Shown here one piece after another: positions 1 to 10,716 of a stretch of DNA of 64,000 nucleotides. The position numbers and the translations under genes were made by a program. The notes beneath the pieces are model-generated. The model searched no databases, had not been told where the DNA came from, and worked only from the letters and a program-made list of their open reading frames with translations. The DNA is from Manihot esculenta (taxonomy: Eukaryota > Streptophyta > Magnoliopsida > Malpighiales > Euphorbiaceae). Position 1 is the stretch's first letter; every line of letters starts with the position of its first letter. The stretch lies in NCBI RefSeq assembly GCF_001659605.2, contig NC_035177.2, positions 4,650,611 to 4,714,610 on the forward strand. The letters are read 5' to 3'.

Positions 1-238
1 TTGGAGGACGTTAGCTTGATAGATAAAAAATTGAGAGATATTAGACATAGGTTGTGAGAAGGTTGATAAATTAGAGGTAGCACAACAACATTCTCATTGA
101 TAAACATGAGAGAAAGAAAAATGGCTCTGATATCATGTAAGATTTGCACCAAAAAATATTATTAGCCTTTGTATTCATAGGTATTTATATGTACAGTATA
201 TGTAGATATATAATCAACTAGGATAGTTAGAGTTCTAT
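1..238 (-). mobile_element. Possible copia-type LTR end with primer-binding site, minus strand
   Basis: At 123-135 the plus strand reads GGCTCTGATATCA, which on the minus strand is TGATATCAGAGCC, one mismatch from the usual initiator-Met primer-binding site of plant retrotransposons. It directly abuts TGTAAG at 136, which would be the end of a minus-strand 5' LTR lying to the right. The other end of this LTR and its partner were not found, and 1-122 shows no recognisable coding sequence. It may be the edge of an element that extends out of the window. Confidence 0.35.
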
Positions 239-1472
239 GAGCTTGTTTGACATAACTTTTACTTTAGCTTTTATGCGGTAAAAAAAAAGAGAAGTAAAAG
301 TTAGAGCTTTTAATTCAATATTTAGAAAGTATAATATAAAAAAGTTTTTATTTCTAAGAATTTTTTATATTTGTTTGGATTGAATATACCTAAAGTTAAT
401 ATAATATGGATAATGACTATTATATTAAAATAAAAATTAAAATAAATTAAAATATCTTATCACCTAATAGAATATCTTTTAATTATTTTAATAATTTTTT
501 TAAAAATACAGTAAATTAAAAATTAAATATGATAAATAAATATAAACCATCCAACAAAATTAAAAATTATGTTATATTCTAATTTCATAAGATTATAGTG
601 CCTTTAAATATAATATTAGTATCGAAACTTTTTAAATAAAAATAAAATAGTTATAAATTATAAATTACATAAAATTTAATTATGCATAACTTTTACAAAT
701 TACAATTAATATATTAAATAAAAAAATGATAAATAAAAGAAAATATGAAAGATTGTTATATCTTATCTATGATATAAATAACATTTTTTATTTTTAATGT
801 ATGACTATTTAGATAAATTTGAAATTTCAAAAGTTTCATTAAGAAGTCGTAAGAGTTTCCCGTATTTTTTTAAAAGAGTTTTTATAAGAAATCAAGAAGG
901 CAAGGAAAAAGTAGGGGCGAGTAGTATTCGGTTCAAATAAAAAAATCAACTAAATCGAATTAATTTAAAATTTCAGTTCGGTTTTTTAATTTTAAAAATT
1001 TCAGTTATTTTGATTCGGTTCGATTTTGATCATAAAAAAATTGAAAAAATCAAACCGAACCGATTAGTGATAATAATATATTATTTTTAATAATAGAGAG
1101 AGGTTAGATCATATTAAAATTAAAATATTCTAATTAAATTTTAAAATACTAAAAATAAAGTGTAAAAAATAAAAAATTTATTAAAAATTCTAACAGATCA
1201 AATTGAATTGAATCGAATCGAATCAGATCAGTTTAATTTGATTCGATTTCTGACCAAAATCAATTCGGTTTGATTTTCATAAATTACTAAAATTTTGATT
1301 TCAGTTATTTAGTTCGGTTCAATTTTAAATTGAATCGACCGAATGCTCAGCTCTAAAAAGAATAGCTTCTATTTAATAGAAGTTCTTTTATAATTTTATC
1401 CCAATACTCTAAAAGTGGCTTATTAATTTGAAAAGTCACTTTTAACTTTCTAAAAGTGGTGCCAAACAGAGT
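239..1472. mobile_element. Candidate TIR element (hAT-like), nested with a second MITE
   Basis: The left end GAGCTTGTTTGACATAAC and the inverted right end ACTCTGTTTGGCACCAC match at 14 of 17 positions over GTTTGACATAACTTTTA. TCTATG occurs next to both ends, as expected for an imperfect target duplication. The interior is AT-rich and has no transposase. A smaller MITE (912-1355) lies inside, so the outer element alone is about 0.8 kb. Exact ends are uncertain. Confidence 0.4.
912..1355. mobile_element. hAT-type MITE (TAGGGG family)
   Basis: The left end TAGGGGCGAGTAGTATTCGG and the inverted right end TAGAGCTGAGCATTCGG form terminal inverted repeats. Subterminal CGGTTC/GAACCG repeats follow. 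The interior at about 1130-1180 (AAAATACTAAAAATAAAGTG and following) closely matches the MITE at 42670-43058. The termini resemble those of the larger hAT element at 44229-49064, its likely relative. AAAAG flanks both sides but no clean 8-bp duplication is left. Confidence 0.55.
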
Positions 1473-2873
1473 CTATGTATATCATGGTATTACTGTTTGA
1501 CTCATACACAAGGTATGAAAATAGAGTCATGATTGATACTAGTCTTTAGCAAATAAACCTTATCATGGAGCACTTCTAAAATTTAGAAATGAGCATTTTG
1601 CTCTTCTTAGTGGACTTATCTAGGGCAAATGCAGATTAGTTGAGCTAGTAAGTTCTAGATACCATATAGTTATTACTTAATAAAAAATAGAGAATTTTTT
1701 TTTAAAGAAGGTTTTTAAATCTATTTAAAACCTCACTTTACTTGTAACCCACCAAAATGTAATATATGAAAAGTAGTAATATTTAGTTTTTATTATTTTA
1801 TTTACTTTATTTTTTACAACTAATTTCACTCGATTAAATTTACAATAAAAAAATATTGAGTTTCGGATTTAGAAAATGGGTGTAAATTGATTCGATTTGA
1901 TTTAACAAATTAAATATAACTACGTATGAAAATTTTTAACTAATATTTTAAATAACATGTAGATACTATTATATATAACTATACATGATGAAAATTTTTA
2001 AATATAAATAAAATTTAAAATTTATAAAATCTCTAATTGTAATAAAAAAATTAAATTATATAAACATTTTTTCGTTTTATAAAAAATATTTTCTATAAAA
2101 GTATTTTTTTATGTTTTTAAATTTGTAGTATTTAAAAAAATTGATTAATTTAAAATATTTTTTAAAATAAATTTGTAAGAAATAACTTTTTTCAAGAAGA
2201 AAATATTATTTTCCAAACTCTGATAATTTTATTAACATTATTGTATTTTTTGCACATAAATTTTAGAATTATAACCGAAAAATATATTATTTTTTAGAAG
2301 ATAATTTCTTGGAAAAATATATTCACATATTAGTTATTTTTCTGAGCCTAAAAACAATCAAATCTTAATGTAATTCAATCAAATGCACTAATTAAAAGTT
2401 AAGGTAATTATATTAAAATTTTTAAATTTACCCACTTTTTTAAATATTTATAATAAATATTGTATAAATATTAAGAAGATTAAAATTTTTTTAATAATAA
2501 TATTTTTATTTCATGTATGATTTATAAAAGTTAAAAATCATCACCCGTAATGGAAAACAAAAATGTTAAGATTAAAAATATAAAAGTATGCTAATGATGA
2601 TCGGTTCATAAATAATTCGAAAACTAGTAATTTTCAAATCAGAATTAAATAAATATAGTTACATATTTTATAAATTTTAGCTATAATTATAAAACTAAAC
2701 TTAATTACCATTTAAAAAAAAACTAAACTTAATTATTTTTTTATTTTAAATGATAAGGACAATTATGATAATTGAATGACAATCTATATTATGGAAAAAA
2801 AAAATAAATTTTTAGTAATTAATTACTTAAATACAATATATATTAATTTCAAAAAGGCTTCATTAGACAAAGA
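1473..2873. other. AT-rich intergenic DNA, no gene seen
   Basis: About 1.4 kb of very AT-rich sequence with many poly-A and poly-T runs. No open frame of useful length, RNA gene or clear repeat boundary was seen. It is the left flank of the old copia element A. Confidence 0.55.
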
Positions 2874-3369
2874 TGGAAGGATATATATGGATAAATACGT
2901 TTAAAAAGACTTGGTATAAATATTAAAGTGATCTAATTAAAATAAAAGTAGGCTATAATAATAATATAGGAAAGTATGGGTTAGATGTGTAGATACTCTT
3001 TTATAATTTTTAATTTTATAATAAATTAAATTAAAAATAAAATAATATATATGCTACCATATAAAAGGATTGTTGTCCCCAAATTATAGGTAAGACTGTC
3101 TTTCTATTTTTCCATCTGTAGAATTGGCAAAGATTTTTCTCTCCACTTACCTATCAAGAAAATAGCTGCAAGATCGTTAGTTTTCTATTAATACAATGGA
3201 TTCAAGTACGCTTCCGCTTCAGTTTATATACCGTGATAATTTAACATGAATGATCTCGCTAGTTTTCCATTAATACAATGGATTCAAGTACGCTTCCACT
3301 TTAATTTATATATCATGATAATTTAACATGAATGATTTATGGTTTGATGAATTATATGGTTTCCTTATA
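2874..3369 (+). repeat. Element A 5' LTR
   Basis: This aligns with 39991-40455 along most of its length. Shared blocks include the one around ACCATATAAAAGGATTG (3056 on the left, 40217 on the right), the CCCCAAATTATAGGTAAG block, and a matching 3' end (CCTTATA versus CTTACA). It carries a TATA-like ATATAAAAGG and an internal ~82-bp tandem duplication that the 3' LTR lacks. The divergence indicates an old insertion. Confidence 0.8.
3178..3341 (+). repeat. 82-bp tandem duplication inside the 5' LTR of A
   Basis: Two adjacent copies (3178-3259 and 3260-3341) both begin TAGTTTTC, contain AATACAATGGATTCAAGTAC, and end AACATGAATGAT. The 3' LTR has one copy only, so the duplication arose after insertion or in one LTR only. 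Confidence 0.8.
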
Positions 3370-3370
3370 T

Positions 3371-3384
3371 TTAGTATCAAAGCC
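3371..3384 (+). promoter_or_regulatory. Decayed primer-binding site of element A
   Basis: TTAGTATCAAAGCC lies directly after the 5' LTR and differs by a few bases from the TGGTATCAGAGCC site used by most plant copia elements, which pairs with initiator-Met tRNA. The position fixes the LTR end and the plus-strand orientation of A. Confidence 0.6.
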
Positions 3385-4799
3385 TAATTTCATTTTGAAT
3401 CATTAGGTTTTGAAACTTCTGATTGATCATTATTTTCAATTATCTTTGTATGTTTTCTTTTTGACATAGAACAATTAGTTTTGAACTTTATGATAGACTT
3501 GGATTGGACCTAACTTTTACTGCCGACGTCCGATGGAGACCTACGATAGCTTTACAGAAAGAGAATTTCGAGACACAATTTTCAAAAGTGTGACGAGGGC
3601 TGTCACAAAGTTCGATATAGAAATTATATCGTTTAGGGGGTCAATTTTGCATTTTAATTATTTTTTTAGATATTTTGGATATTTTCATAATTTTGCATAT
3701 TAGGGTTTTATTTTTATTATAAATAGCCTCCATTAACTATTAGAAACTCACTTTTTCAATTTTTGAAAAATTTCAATAAGACTATTCATTTTTTCAGCCT
3801 ATCTTTTCTCTTATAACGTCTTAACCAAATGATATTAGCTAAAACTTTTGACGGAGTCTAATTAGTCCTTTATCACTTTTGGTATTCACTACTGCAGTTT
3901 TGCAGTTTTGCAGTATTGATGGCTTCTTGTTTTGATTTTGATTATTGAGTAATTTTGTTTTTCGATACCTTTGAATTGTGATTTGTGGCATGATTTGTAT
4001 ATCGGGAATTATGATTGATCATGCACTATATCGATTGTCTCTGTCTTTTCTAAATCGTGTTCTACAGCTCTTAAGTATAAATTTTTGGCTTTTGGGTATG
4101 ATGGATGTGATTGGGTTATATGCATCATGTTTAATGGCCTTGTGTACTGTTTCATTTTTGTGATTATGGTGTTTTGCTACTATTTCTTTAATTCTTATAT
4201 GCATGCCACATGAATGTGGTTATAATTTTTAGTTTAGTATTTGATATTATGATATTACGGTTGATCCTTTTTGGTTTTGAGATTTTTTATTCATGAGTTT
4301 ATAGAATTAAATTTAAAATACAGTATGGTTATATATTTTTTGAGATTAATTCAATACGTTGCCAAAGTGACCTCTATGAAAATCGATTAATTTATTTCAA
4401 AGTATATAATTGGTTGTGTGTATGTAGTTATATAAATATTGATTAGCCCAAAGGAAAATTGATATTTAACATGATTATATATGCATTTGTGATAATTAAC
4501 ACGTGATAATTATTTGGTCTTGCATGTGAATAATAAATCAGTCCAAAGGAAGAATTATTATTTGGTATGTTATTTTATTATCAGTTTTTAATTGCGGCGC
4601 CAAAATATCACTTACACGTTAATATTTTTGTCCAAAGATGAAATATTAATAGAGTGTCCGATGTTTTGAGATGGGTTTAACTATATTTAAATTTATTATT
4701 CCATTTTTTGTTTTTGTTTTGGCACTTATGTGAGTTTGTTTTATATGTTTTATTCTATTTTTAGTTTCTGCTCCTACTGCTAGTATCAACTCTATTCCT
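3385..4799 (+). other. Long untranslated leader of element A
   Basis: About 1.4 kb lies between the primer site and the first gag-like codons near 4800. No convincing open frame is present. The last third (4360-4650) holds several CCAAAG motifs in the loops of predicted hairpins, listed separately. A leader this long is unusual for a copia element and may hold packaging or translation signals. Confidence 0.55.
4435..4649 (+). promoter_or_regulatory. Row of three leader hairpins with CCAAAG loops
   Basis: Hairpin 1: arms 4435-4444 and 4457-4466, 10 pairs including two G-U. Hairpin 2: arms 4529-4538 and 4553-4562, 9 of 10 paired. Hairpin 3: arms 4619-4627 and 4641-4649, 9 perfect pairs. Each loop contains CCAAAG although the stems differ in sequence. 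Spacing is about 90 nt. A role as RNA packaging or dimerisation signal is inference only. Confidence 0.5.
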
Positions 4800-4890
4800 A
4801 TGTTGAATGGTACAAAGTTTAGAAATGACAAGAGAGTGTATCAATCACTCTCAGAGTCATGGACCTAGACCTTGCACTAAGGGAATCTAT
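4800..4890 (+). pseudogene. gag: Element A gag, N-terminal fragment
   Basis: Codons from the ATG at 4800 (MLNGTKF-like start), and after a frame change from 4859 (MDLDLALRES), match the start of plant copia Gag, where the LNG motif and the DLALRE segment are typical. The fragment stops where element B is inserted (TSD TCTAT at 4886-4890) and continues at 19639. A frameshift lies between 4825 and 4859. It is non-functional. Confidence 0.65.
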
Positions 4891-5184
4891 TATTAAAGAT
4901 AAAGACTAACTATAACAGTTTTATCTATTTGTAACTTGAGTTATAGCTGTATATTTATCTTGTATTTAGTTAGTGATAAGGGTTAGAGTTGTGATAAGGT
5001 TTAGAGTCATGATAAGGTTAGAGTTATGATAAGATTTAGAGTTATGATAAGGTTTATAGTTGGTTGAGATAATATTTGTTATTCATATAATCTGTATCAA
5101 ACTCAACCACTGGTATATACTATATAAATGTATTCTATACAGAAATACAAAATATAGAATTCTCAATATCATAAATCTTCTATA
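4891..5184 (+). repeat. Element B 5' LTR
   Basis: 294 bp, starting TATTAAAGATAAAG and ending AATCTTCTATA directly before the primer site. It holds a run of degenerate GTGATAAGGTTTAGA repeats (about 4970-5055), a possible enhancer-like array, and TACTATATAAATG at about 5118-5130 as a TATA-like box. Two differences from the 3' LTR were seen (in TATATTTATC and in GAGTTATGATAAG). Confidence 0.92.
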
Positions 5185-5199
5185 TGGTATCAGAGCCGC
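5185..5199 (+). promoter_or_regulatory. Element B primer-binding site (initiator-Met tRNA)
   Basis: TGGTATCAGAGCCGC directly follows the 5' LTR. The first 12 bases are the standard complement of the 3' end of plant initiator-Met tRNA. Confidence 0.9.
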
Positions 5200-5242
5200 A
5201 ATTTGCTCTCACGAGTTTTCTGATCCAATTTTCTTTTAATTA

Positions 5243-8200
5243 ATGGCTTCGTCATCCAATACCGTCATTCAATTAAATGCTCCAACGCATTTTCCAATTA
5301 AACTTACTCCGGAGAATTTTCCTGTTTGGAGAAAACAGATCCAATCAACCTTAATTGGTCTTGATTTACTTGATTTTATTGATGGTTCACGGGTTGCACC
5401 ATCACAATTTATTTCTGAAAAAGACAAAACAGCCAACCCAGCTTTCGCCTTATGGTTTCGACAAGATCAAATTTTGATCAGTGCTCTTTTAGGAAGTTGT
5501 TCCGATACTATTCAACCATTGATTTCTTCAGCCAATACTGCCAAAGAAGTATGGGATCGGCTTCACCAGAGTTTTGCTAATGTTTCTCGTTCTAGAATTC
5601 TGTCCTTAAAAACTAAATTAGCACAGAACTCTAAGGGAACCAAACCGATTGCTATTTTTCTCAATGAGATGAGGGCTATTGCAGATGAGCTTGCTCTTAC
5701 CCAGAATCCGGTGAGTGATGATGACTTAATTGTTTATATTATCACGCGATTGGGAGATGATTACAGTCCCATAGTTGCTGCGTTAAAAGTTCGTGAAACC
5801 CCAATAACCTTTTCTGATCTCTTTGAAAAACTTACTGATCATGAACGATCCCTACAAGAAAAAGATTCCACAACTGTTTCAGCTATGTCACAAGTGATTG
5901 CTACTGTCAATTACACTCAACGTTCTGGAGGGCGTTCACACAATCAGAATGGCAATTATAATCGATCTCCACAAAACTCCAATTATTCTGGAAATCGACG
6001 TGGTGGTCGTGGTTCTTACTCTGGTGGTCGAGGTCGAGGTTCTTATCGACCTGATGTGGTATGTCAATTTTGTGAATATACTGGGCATACTACTGCTGAA
6101 TGTCGCAAATTGGCTCGCTTTCTTAAGGAGAATAATATGTCTTTGAAGACTGATACCTCGCATTCTTCAGCACCGATACCTGCAGTTAATGTTACTTCTT
6201 CTATGGCTGCTTCTTCTCCACAACAATGGTTGTTTGATAGCGGAGCTTCTCATCATGTTGTGTCGAATCCAGCTTCTTTGCAAAGCTATTCTGACTATGG
6301 AGGTCCTGAGGAAGTACAACTTGGTGATGGTAAAACGCTTGCTGTATCACATACTGGTTTTGTGCAAATTTCTACTTACTCTAAGAATTTATCATTGCCT
6401 AATGTGTTATGCGTGCCTAATCTGCGCAAGAATTTGGTCTCAATTGCTAAGTTGTGTCGCACTAATCATGTTTCTGTGGAATTTTTTCCATCTTATTTTG
6501 TTGTGAAGGATCTGTACACGGGGGCGTCTCTCCTACGGGGAGAGAACATTGATGATATCTACTGTGCAAGTTTTTCCAGAGTTAATTCTCAACGTTCTCA
6601 GCTGAATGTTACTACTCGGTGTCTGTCTTTGCTTTCTGAATGGCATCACAAGCTTGGTCATCCCAACAATAAAGTCCTTTTGTTAGTACTTCGAAATATT
6701 GGTCTTCAGTCTATGTCTAAATATGTTTCTAGTTTTCATTGTACTTCCTGCTCTATGAGCAAGAGTCATAAATTACCGTTTTCTGAAAATTCTCTTGTTA
6801 GTAATAAGCCTTTGCAACTTGTTTATTCCGATGTTTGGGGTCCTACACAAAAATCTATTGATGGCTATGCATATTACGTTACATTTATTGATCACTATTC
6901 TAAGTATGTTTGGCTATATCCCATGAAGCAGAAATCTGATACTCATGATTTGTTTATCCACTTTCAGAAATTGGTTGAAAATTATTTTCACACTAGAATT
7001 GTTTCTGTGTTCACTGATAATGGTGGGGAGTATCAAAAGCTTAAGAATCATTTTTTGTCTTGTGGTATTTCACATTATACAACACCTCCACATACGCCAG
7101 AGCATAATGGTACTGCTGAACGTCGTCATCGCTCAATAGTTGAAACAGGTCTTGCTATGTTACAATTTTCGTCTTTACCTTCTAATTATTGGTCTCATGC
7201 TTTTCAGGCTGCTGTTTATTTGCTCAATCGGTTGCCTTCGTCCGCTATTTCGTTTCAAACACCTTTCTCTAGATTGTTTGGTATGCCTCATAGTTTTAAG
7301 AGATTGAAATCTTTTGGTTGCCTTTGTTTTCCATGGCTAAGGCCATATAATAATTCTAAACTTCAGTGTCGTTCATTGCCTTGTATTTTTCTTGGATATT
7401 CTCCAACTCAATCTGCATACAAATGTTACGATCCAAAGGCTAATCGTTTGTATTTGTCTCGTCATGTTCAATTTGTTGAGCATATTTTTCCATCTGAAAC
7501 TTGCACTAGTTCTCATCAATTTACAGATTATTTTCGAGATGCTTCTTGTACAGGTTCGGCACAACAACCAAATCCATCACCTGTTGCACCAACTGCAGTT
7601 GCTTCGGTTCCATTGGCAATTTCTATTCCAAGTGATTCTGATTTGTTGGTTTCAAGTACTGGTTCCGAATCTATTACAGTATTATCAGCAGAATCTGATC
7701 AATCTACCATGCCATTAATTAGTACTGAGACTCAACAAGTTGACCCTTTGATGACTGAATCTTCTACTACTGCTTTAGATTTGCCACTACCGATTGTTTC
7801 ACAAGACTCAGTTCCAGCTCCTGTACAACGGCAGCAGCGACAAAGGAAGCCTAACTCAAAGTATTTTAATTCTTCTTTTGTTAATCTTACAACTAAATAT
7901 CCTTTACCGGATACACTCGAGCCAAGAACAGTGAAACAAGCTCTGGCCAGTTCACTTTGGCGGCAGGCGATGGATTCAGAGTACAATGCTCTTTTGAAAA
8001 ATAAAACCTGGGAGCTGGTTCCGAGAGACAAACATCATCTTATTAGTTGCAAATGGGTGTTTCGGATTAAGCGTAAACCGGATGGTACTATTGATAAGTA
8101 CAAGGCACGTTTGGTTGCCAAAGGATTTCTTCAGGAACCTGGGCGTGATTATTTTGAGACATTTAGTCCGGTTACAAAACCGGTTACAATTCGGGTAGTT

Positions 8201-8300
8201 CTTATTCTTGCAATTTCTAAAGGATGGCAGTTAAGGCAATTGGATGTAAATAATGCCTTTTTACATGGCACACTTTATGAAGATGTCTACATGCAGCAAC
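5243..8300 (+). CDS. gag-pol: Element B gag-pol polyprotein, N-terminal part (interrupted by C)
   Basis: Encodes the Gag, protease, integrase and first part of the reverse transcriptase of a Ty1/copia element. Visible parts: a UBN2-type Gag (residues ~20-220); an Arg/Gly-rich stretch; a CX2CX4HX4C zinc knuckle at residues 274-287; the aspartic protease motif DSGASHH with D332; the pre-integrase zinc motif from W467 (WHHKLGH); integrase acidic residues at D530, D592 (TDNGGE) and about E626; then the RT start (NKTWELVP, ~residue 920) up to the NAFLHG region. The start at 5243 lies 43 nt after the primer site and begins MASSSN, as in RE1-type copia elements. Element C interrupts after codon 1019, adding only one or two foreign codons before a stop. 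The frame resumes exactly at 18181. Autonomous function is lost. Confidence 0.9.
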
Positions 8301-10597
8301 TGTAACGACCTGGAAATCCGACCCGTTACCGGCGCTAGGATCCAGATCGGCTTAAGGCCGCCGGGACCCGTAGCAAGCCTACATACATCCTGTATACCTG
8401 TTTAATCCCATACATGATCAACAAACATACATAAGAATTAAAAACTTTTCTTTTTCTTCATATACCAAACTCAACCTGTGCATGCACTGTATTCATCATA
8501 TACATAAACACTAATCCCTCTGTGGGATTTCATCAAAGCCTCTATGGCAATATACATTCAGTGTTGAGTTGGTTCACATATACATCATAAAATAAGATCA
8601 TGTACATACCAAGGGATTAACACATACTATGGTCAAGTACAACTCTATCCTCAAAAACATAGTTACATAAACATAACTGTCAAACTTTACATTACATTCT
8701 TATCGTATATCATGTCCACATACTCTAGCTATTACATACATATGACTTGACTTCACTCTAGCCGACTTCTTGATCTCTCCTGCACCTGCAACTCTGGGGA
8801 TAAGGGGAGTGGGGTGAGCTAAAAGCCCAGTGAGCAGAAACTAAAAACATTTGTTTTAATTCCACCATTTTTAGGTATATTATTATTCATTTTTATTTTT
8901 ATTATCAAATAACTTTTATTTTCATTTCTTTTCTTATTCATGCTTTCATGTATGCGTCATAACACAAACATTCCACAACAAGGATGAACTTGTCACCATT
9001 TAGCCCCTATCCTTCTTACTTATACGTGCCGGGGGCGTAGAGCCGTAGCAGGCACACCCGGACTTCCATAAACAGTCATAGTGCCAGGGGCGTAGAGCCG
9101 TAGCAGGCACACCTGGACTCACATAGGCTATCATGACATACAAGGGCTAATGGATCATTCAATGTTCATCCACATCAACAACAAATTATGCAATGCAACA
9201 TATTCGTGCATTCTAATGCAAACAACCTAATATTGCATGGCATAATGATGCATGGGCAATGCTTTATGATTCATTCATTTATTCATTTACTTTAAAACTT
9301 AAGGGGTGTTCCACTCACCTGGTAACTGAAGCTTGACAACGAACTCTGAACAACTATCTCACAACCGGGGGTCTCGGTTCCTCGGGTCCGAACCTACACA
9401 GGTGGACTCAAATGAGGCACCAAACATACATGAACGTGACTCTGAAAAGCTCCCCAAAAACCCCCTAAAACATCCTGAAAACATCACATGAAAACATGCA
9501 AGAAATGGCTGAACAGGGCACTTTCGGCGGCAGGTTCGGCGGCCGAAAGTCCCTCTGCAGCCGAAAGTCATGCAGGTTCGGCGGCACTTTCGGCGGCCGA
9601 ACCTCCCAGACAGAGACGAACCTTGAGTTTCGGGGGCAGGCTTCGGCAGCCGAAACTGCCTCCACAAGGGGGTTCGGCGGCCGAAAGTCACTTTCGGCGG
9701 CCGAACCTGAGTTTCTCCCGAAGGGCAGAAACTTGGCTCCCTTGTGTCCACAGCCTCCAAAACGCCTCAAAACCTGCATAAACTTGCTTCTACTCATGCA
9801 TACACATCATACAAGTTCCTAGGGGCCTCAAACAAACATATACCCCTTCTACAACATTTCAAACACACATCAAACATGCAACATTGTTCAAAAATCACAT
9901 AAACCTAACATATGCTCAACTAATTCTAACATGCTTCTCTACCCCTTAAAACTTCATGAAACTCATTTAAAACATACATTGAGCTTAAGATCGGCTCTTA
10001 CCTCTTGAAGATCGAGAAAGAGACGACTCAACTAGGAGATCCAAGCACGAGAGCTCCTGAGTTTCCAAAGCTCCAAAACTTGCCTTTAAAGCTTAAAACT
10101 TGCAATGTGGGTTTAAAACTCAAGAAAGATGGAGGAGATCTAGTGAAAGAACACAAGATTTGAGGAGAGGGAGATCGGAAGCTTGCTGTGGCCGAAAATG
10201 GGAGAAAACCTCGCCCATTTCGGCTAAGGGTCCCTTTTATAGTGGCTGGCCAGGCCACGTTCGGGGGCCGAAGGTGCCTCCGCATGCATGCAAGGTTCGG
10301 CGGCCGAACTTGGAGTTCGGCGGCCGAACCTGCATTTCCCTCACTCAAAACTTTCGGGCGCCTAAAGTCCCTCCGAAAGCATGCATGTTCGGCGGCCGAA
10401 CCTCAAAGTTCGGCGGCCGAACCTGGGTTTTCCTCCAAAGATTTTTCATGTAAAAACTCATTTAATTCTTACTTAAAAACATGAAATACATGAAAACATT
10501 TCATAAAATCATGGTTTTACCCTTCTAGAGATTTCCGACATCCGAGGTCCCACCGGACGGTAGGGATTCCGATACCGGAGTCTAGCCGGGTATTACA
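8301..10597 (-). repeat. Element C 3' LTR
   Basis: 2297 bp, in effect identical to 15879-18175. It contains two blocks of the 13-bp TTCGGCGGCCGAA palindrome (about 9523-9705 and 10296-10421), two hairpin units near 9026-9116, and a TATA box on the minus strand (TTTTATA at 10235-10241). The many short plus- and minus-strand frames here encode only GGR/SAAE peptides read off the palindromes and are not genes. Confidence 0.95.
9026..9116 (-). repeat. Two tandem hairpin units with compensatory stem change (C LTR)
   Basis: Unit 1 has arms CCGGG (9029-9033) and CCCGG (9057-9061). Unit 2 has CCAGG (9084-9088) and CCTGG (9112-9116). The central CGTAGAGCCGTAGCA is the same in both. The G/A change in one arm is matched by C/T in the other, so pairing is kept. 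An alternative GTGCC/GGCAC stem overlaps each unit. An identical pair lies in the other LTR at about 16604-16694. Confidence 0.7.
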
Positions 10598-10610
10598 TTC
10601 TCCCCCCCTT
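10598..10610 (-). promoter_or_regulatory. Element C polypurine tract
   Basis: TTCTCCCCCCCTT on the plus strand is a purine run (AAGGGGGGGAGAA) on the minus strand. It directly abuts the 3' LTR and is where plus-strand DNA synthesis would be primed. Confidence 0.85.
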
Positions 10611-10716
10611 AAGAACATTCGTCCCCGAATGTTCCTCAACTAACATATAAAGCATGGCATGAATCATAACATACAACATATCATACATGCAACACATAGA
10701 ACAACTAACACTCACC

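Noticed and set aside
123..135. A tRNA gene at primer-binding-site-like sequences
   Set aside because: Only 12-14 bases match the tRNA 3' end. There is no cloverleaf. These are retrotransposon primer sites.
2874..2880. A TSD for element A
   Set aside because: The flanking pentamers (AAAGA and AGTGG) do not match. The element is old and the duplication has decayed or the ends are shifted by a few bases.
3978..4163. Short frame in the leader of element A (61 codons, both strands)
   Set aside because: No domain, the overlapping antisense frame is equally long, and it lies in an untranslated leader.
9359..10484. Many overlapping 60-130 codon frames rich in FGGR/SAAE/RPPN peptides (also at 16937-18062, 24148-24736, 29303-29680, 35490-35790, 51873-54072, 60700-61745)
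   Set aside because: They read through the LTR palindromes in several frames and on both strands. The open frames follow from GC-rich repeats without stops, and copies of the same LTR carry the same frames. No domain is recognisable.
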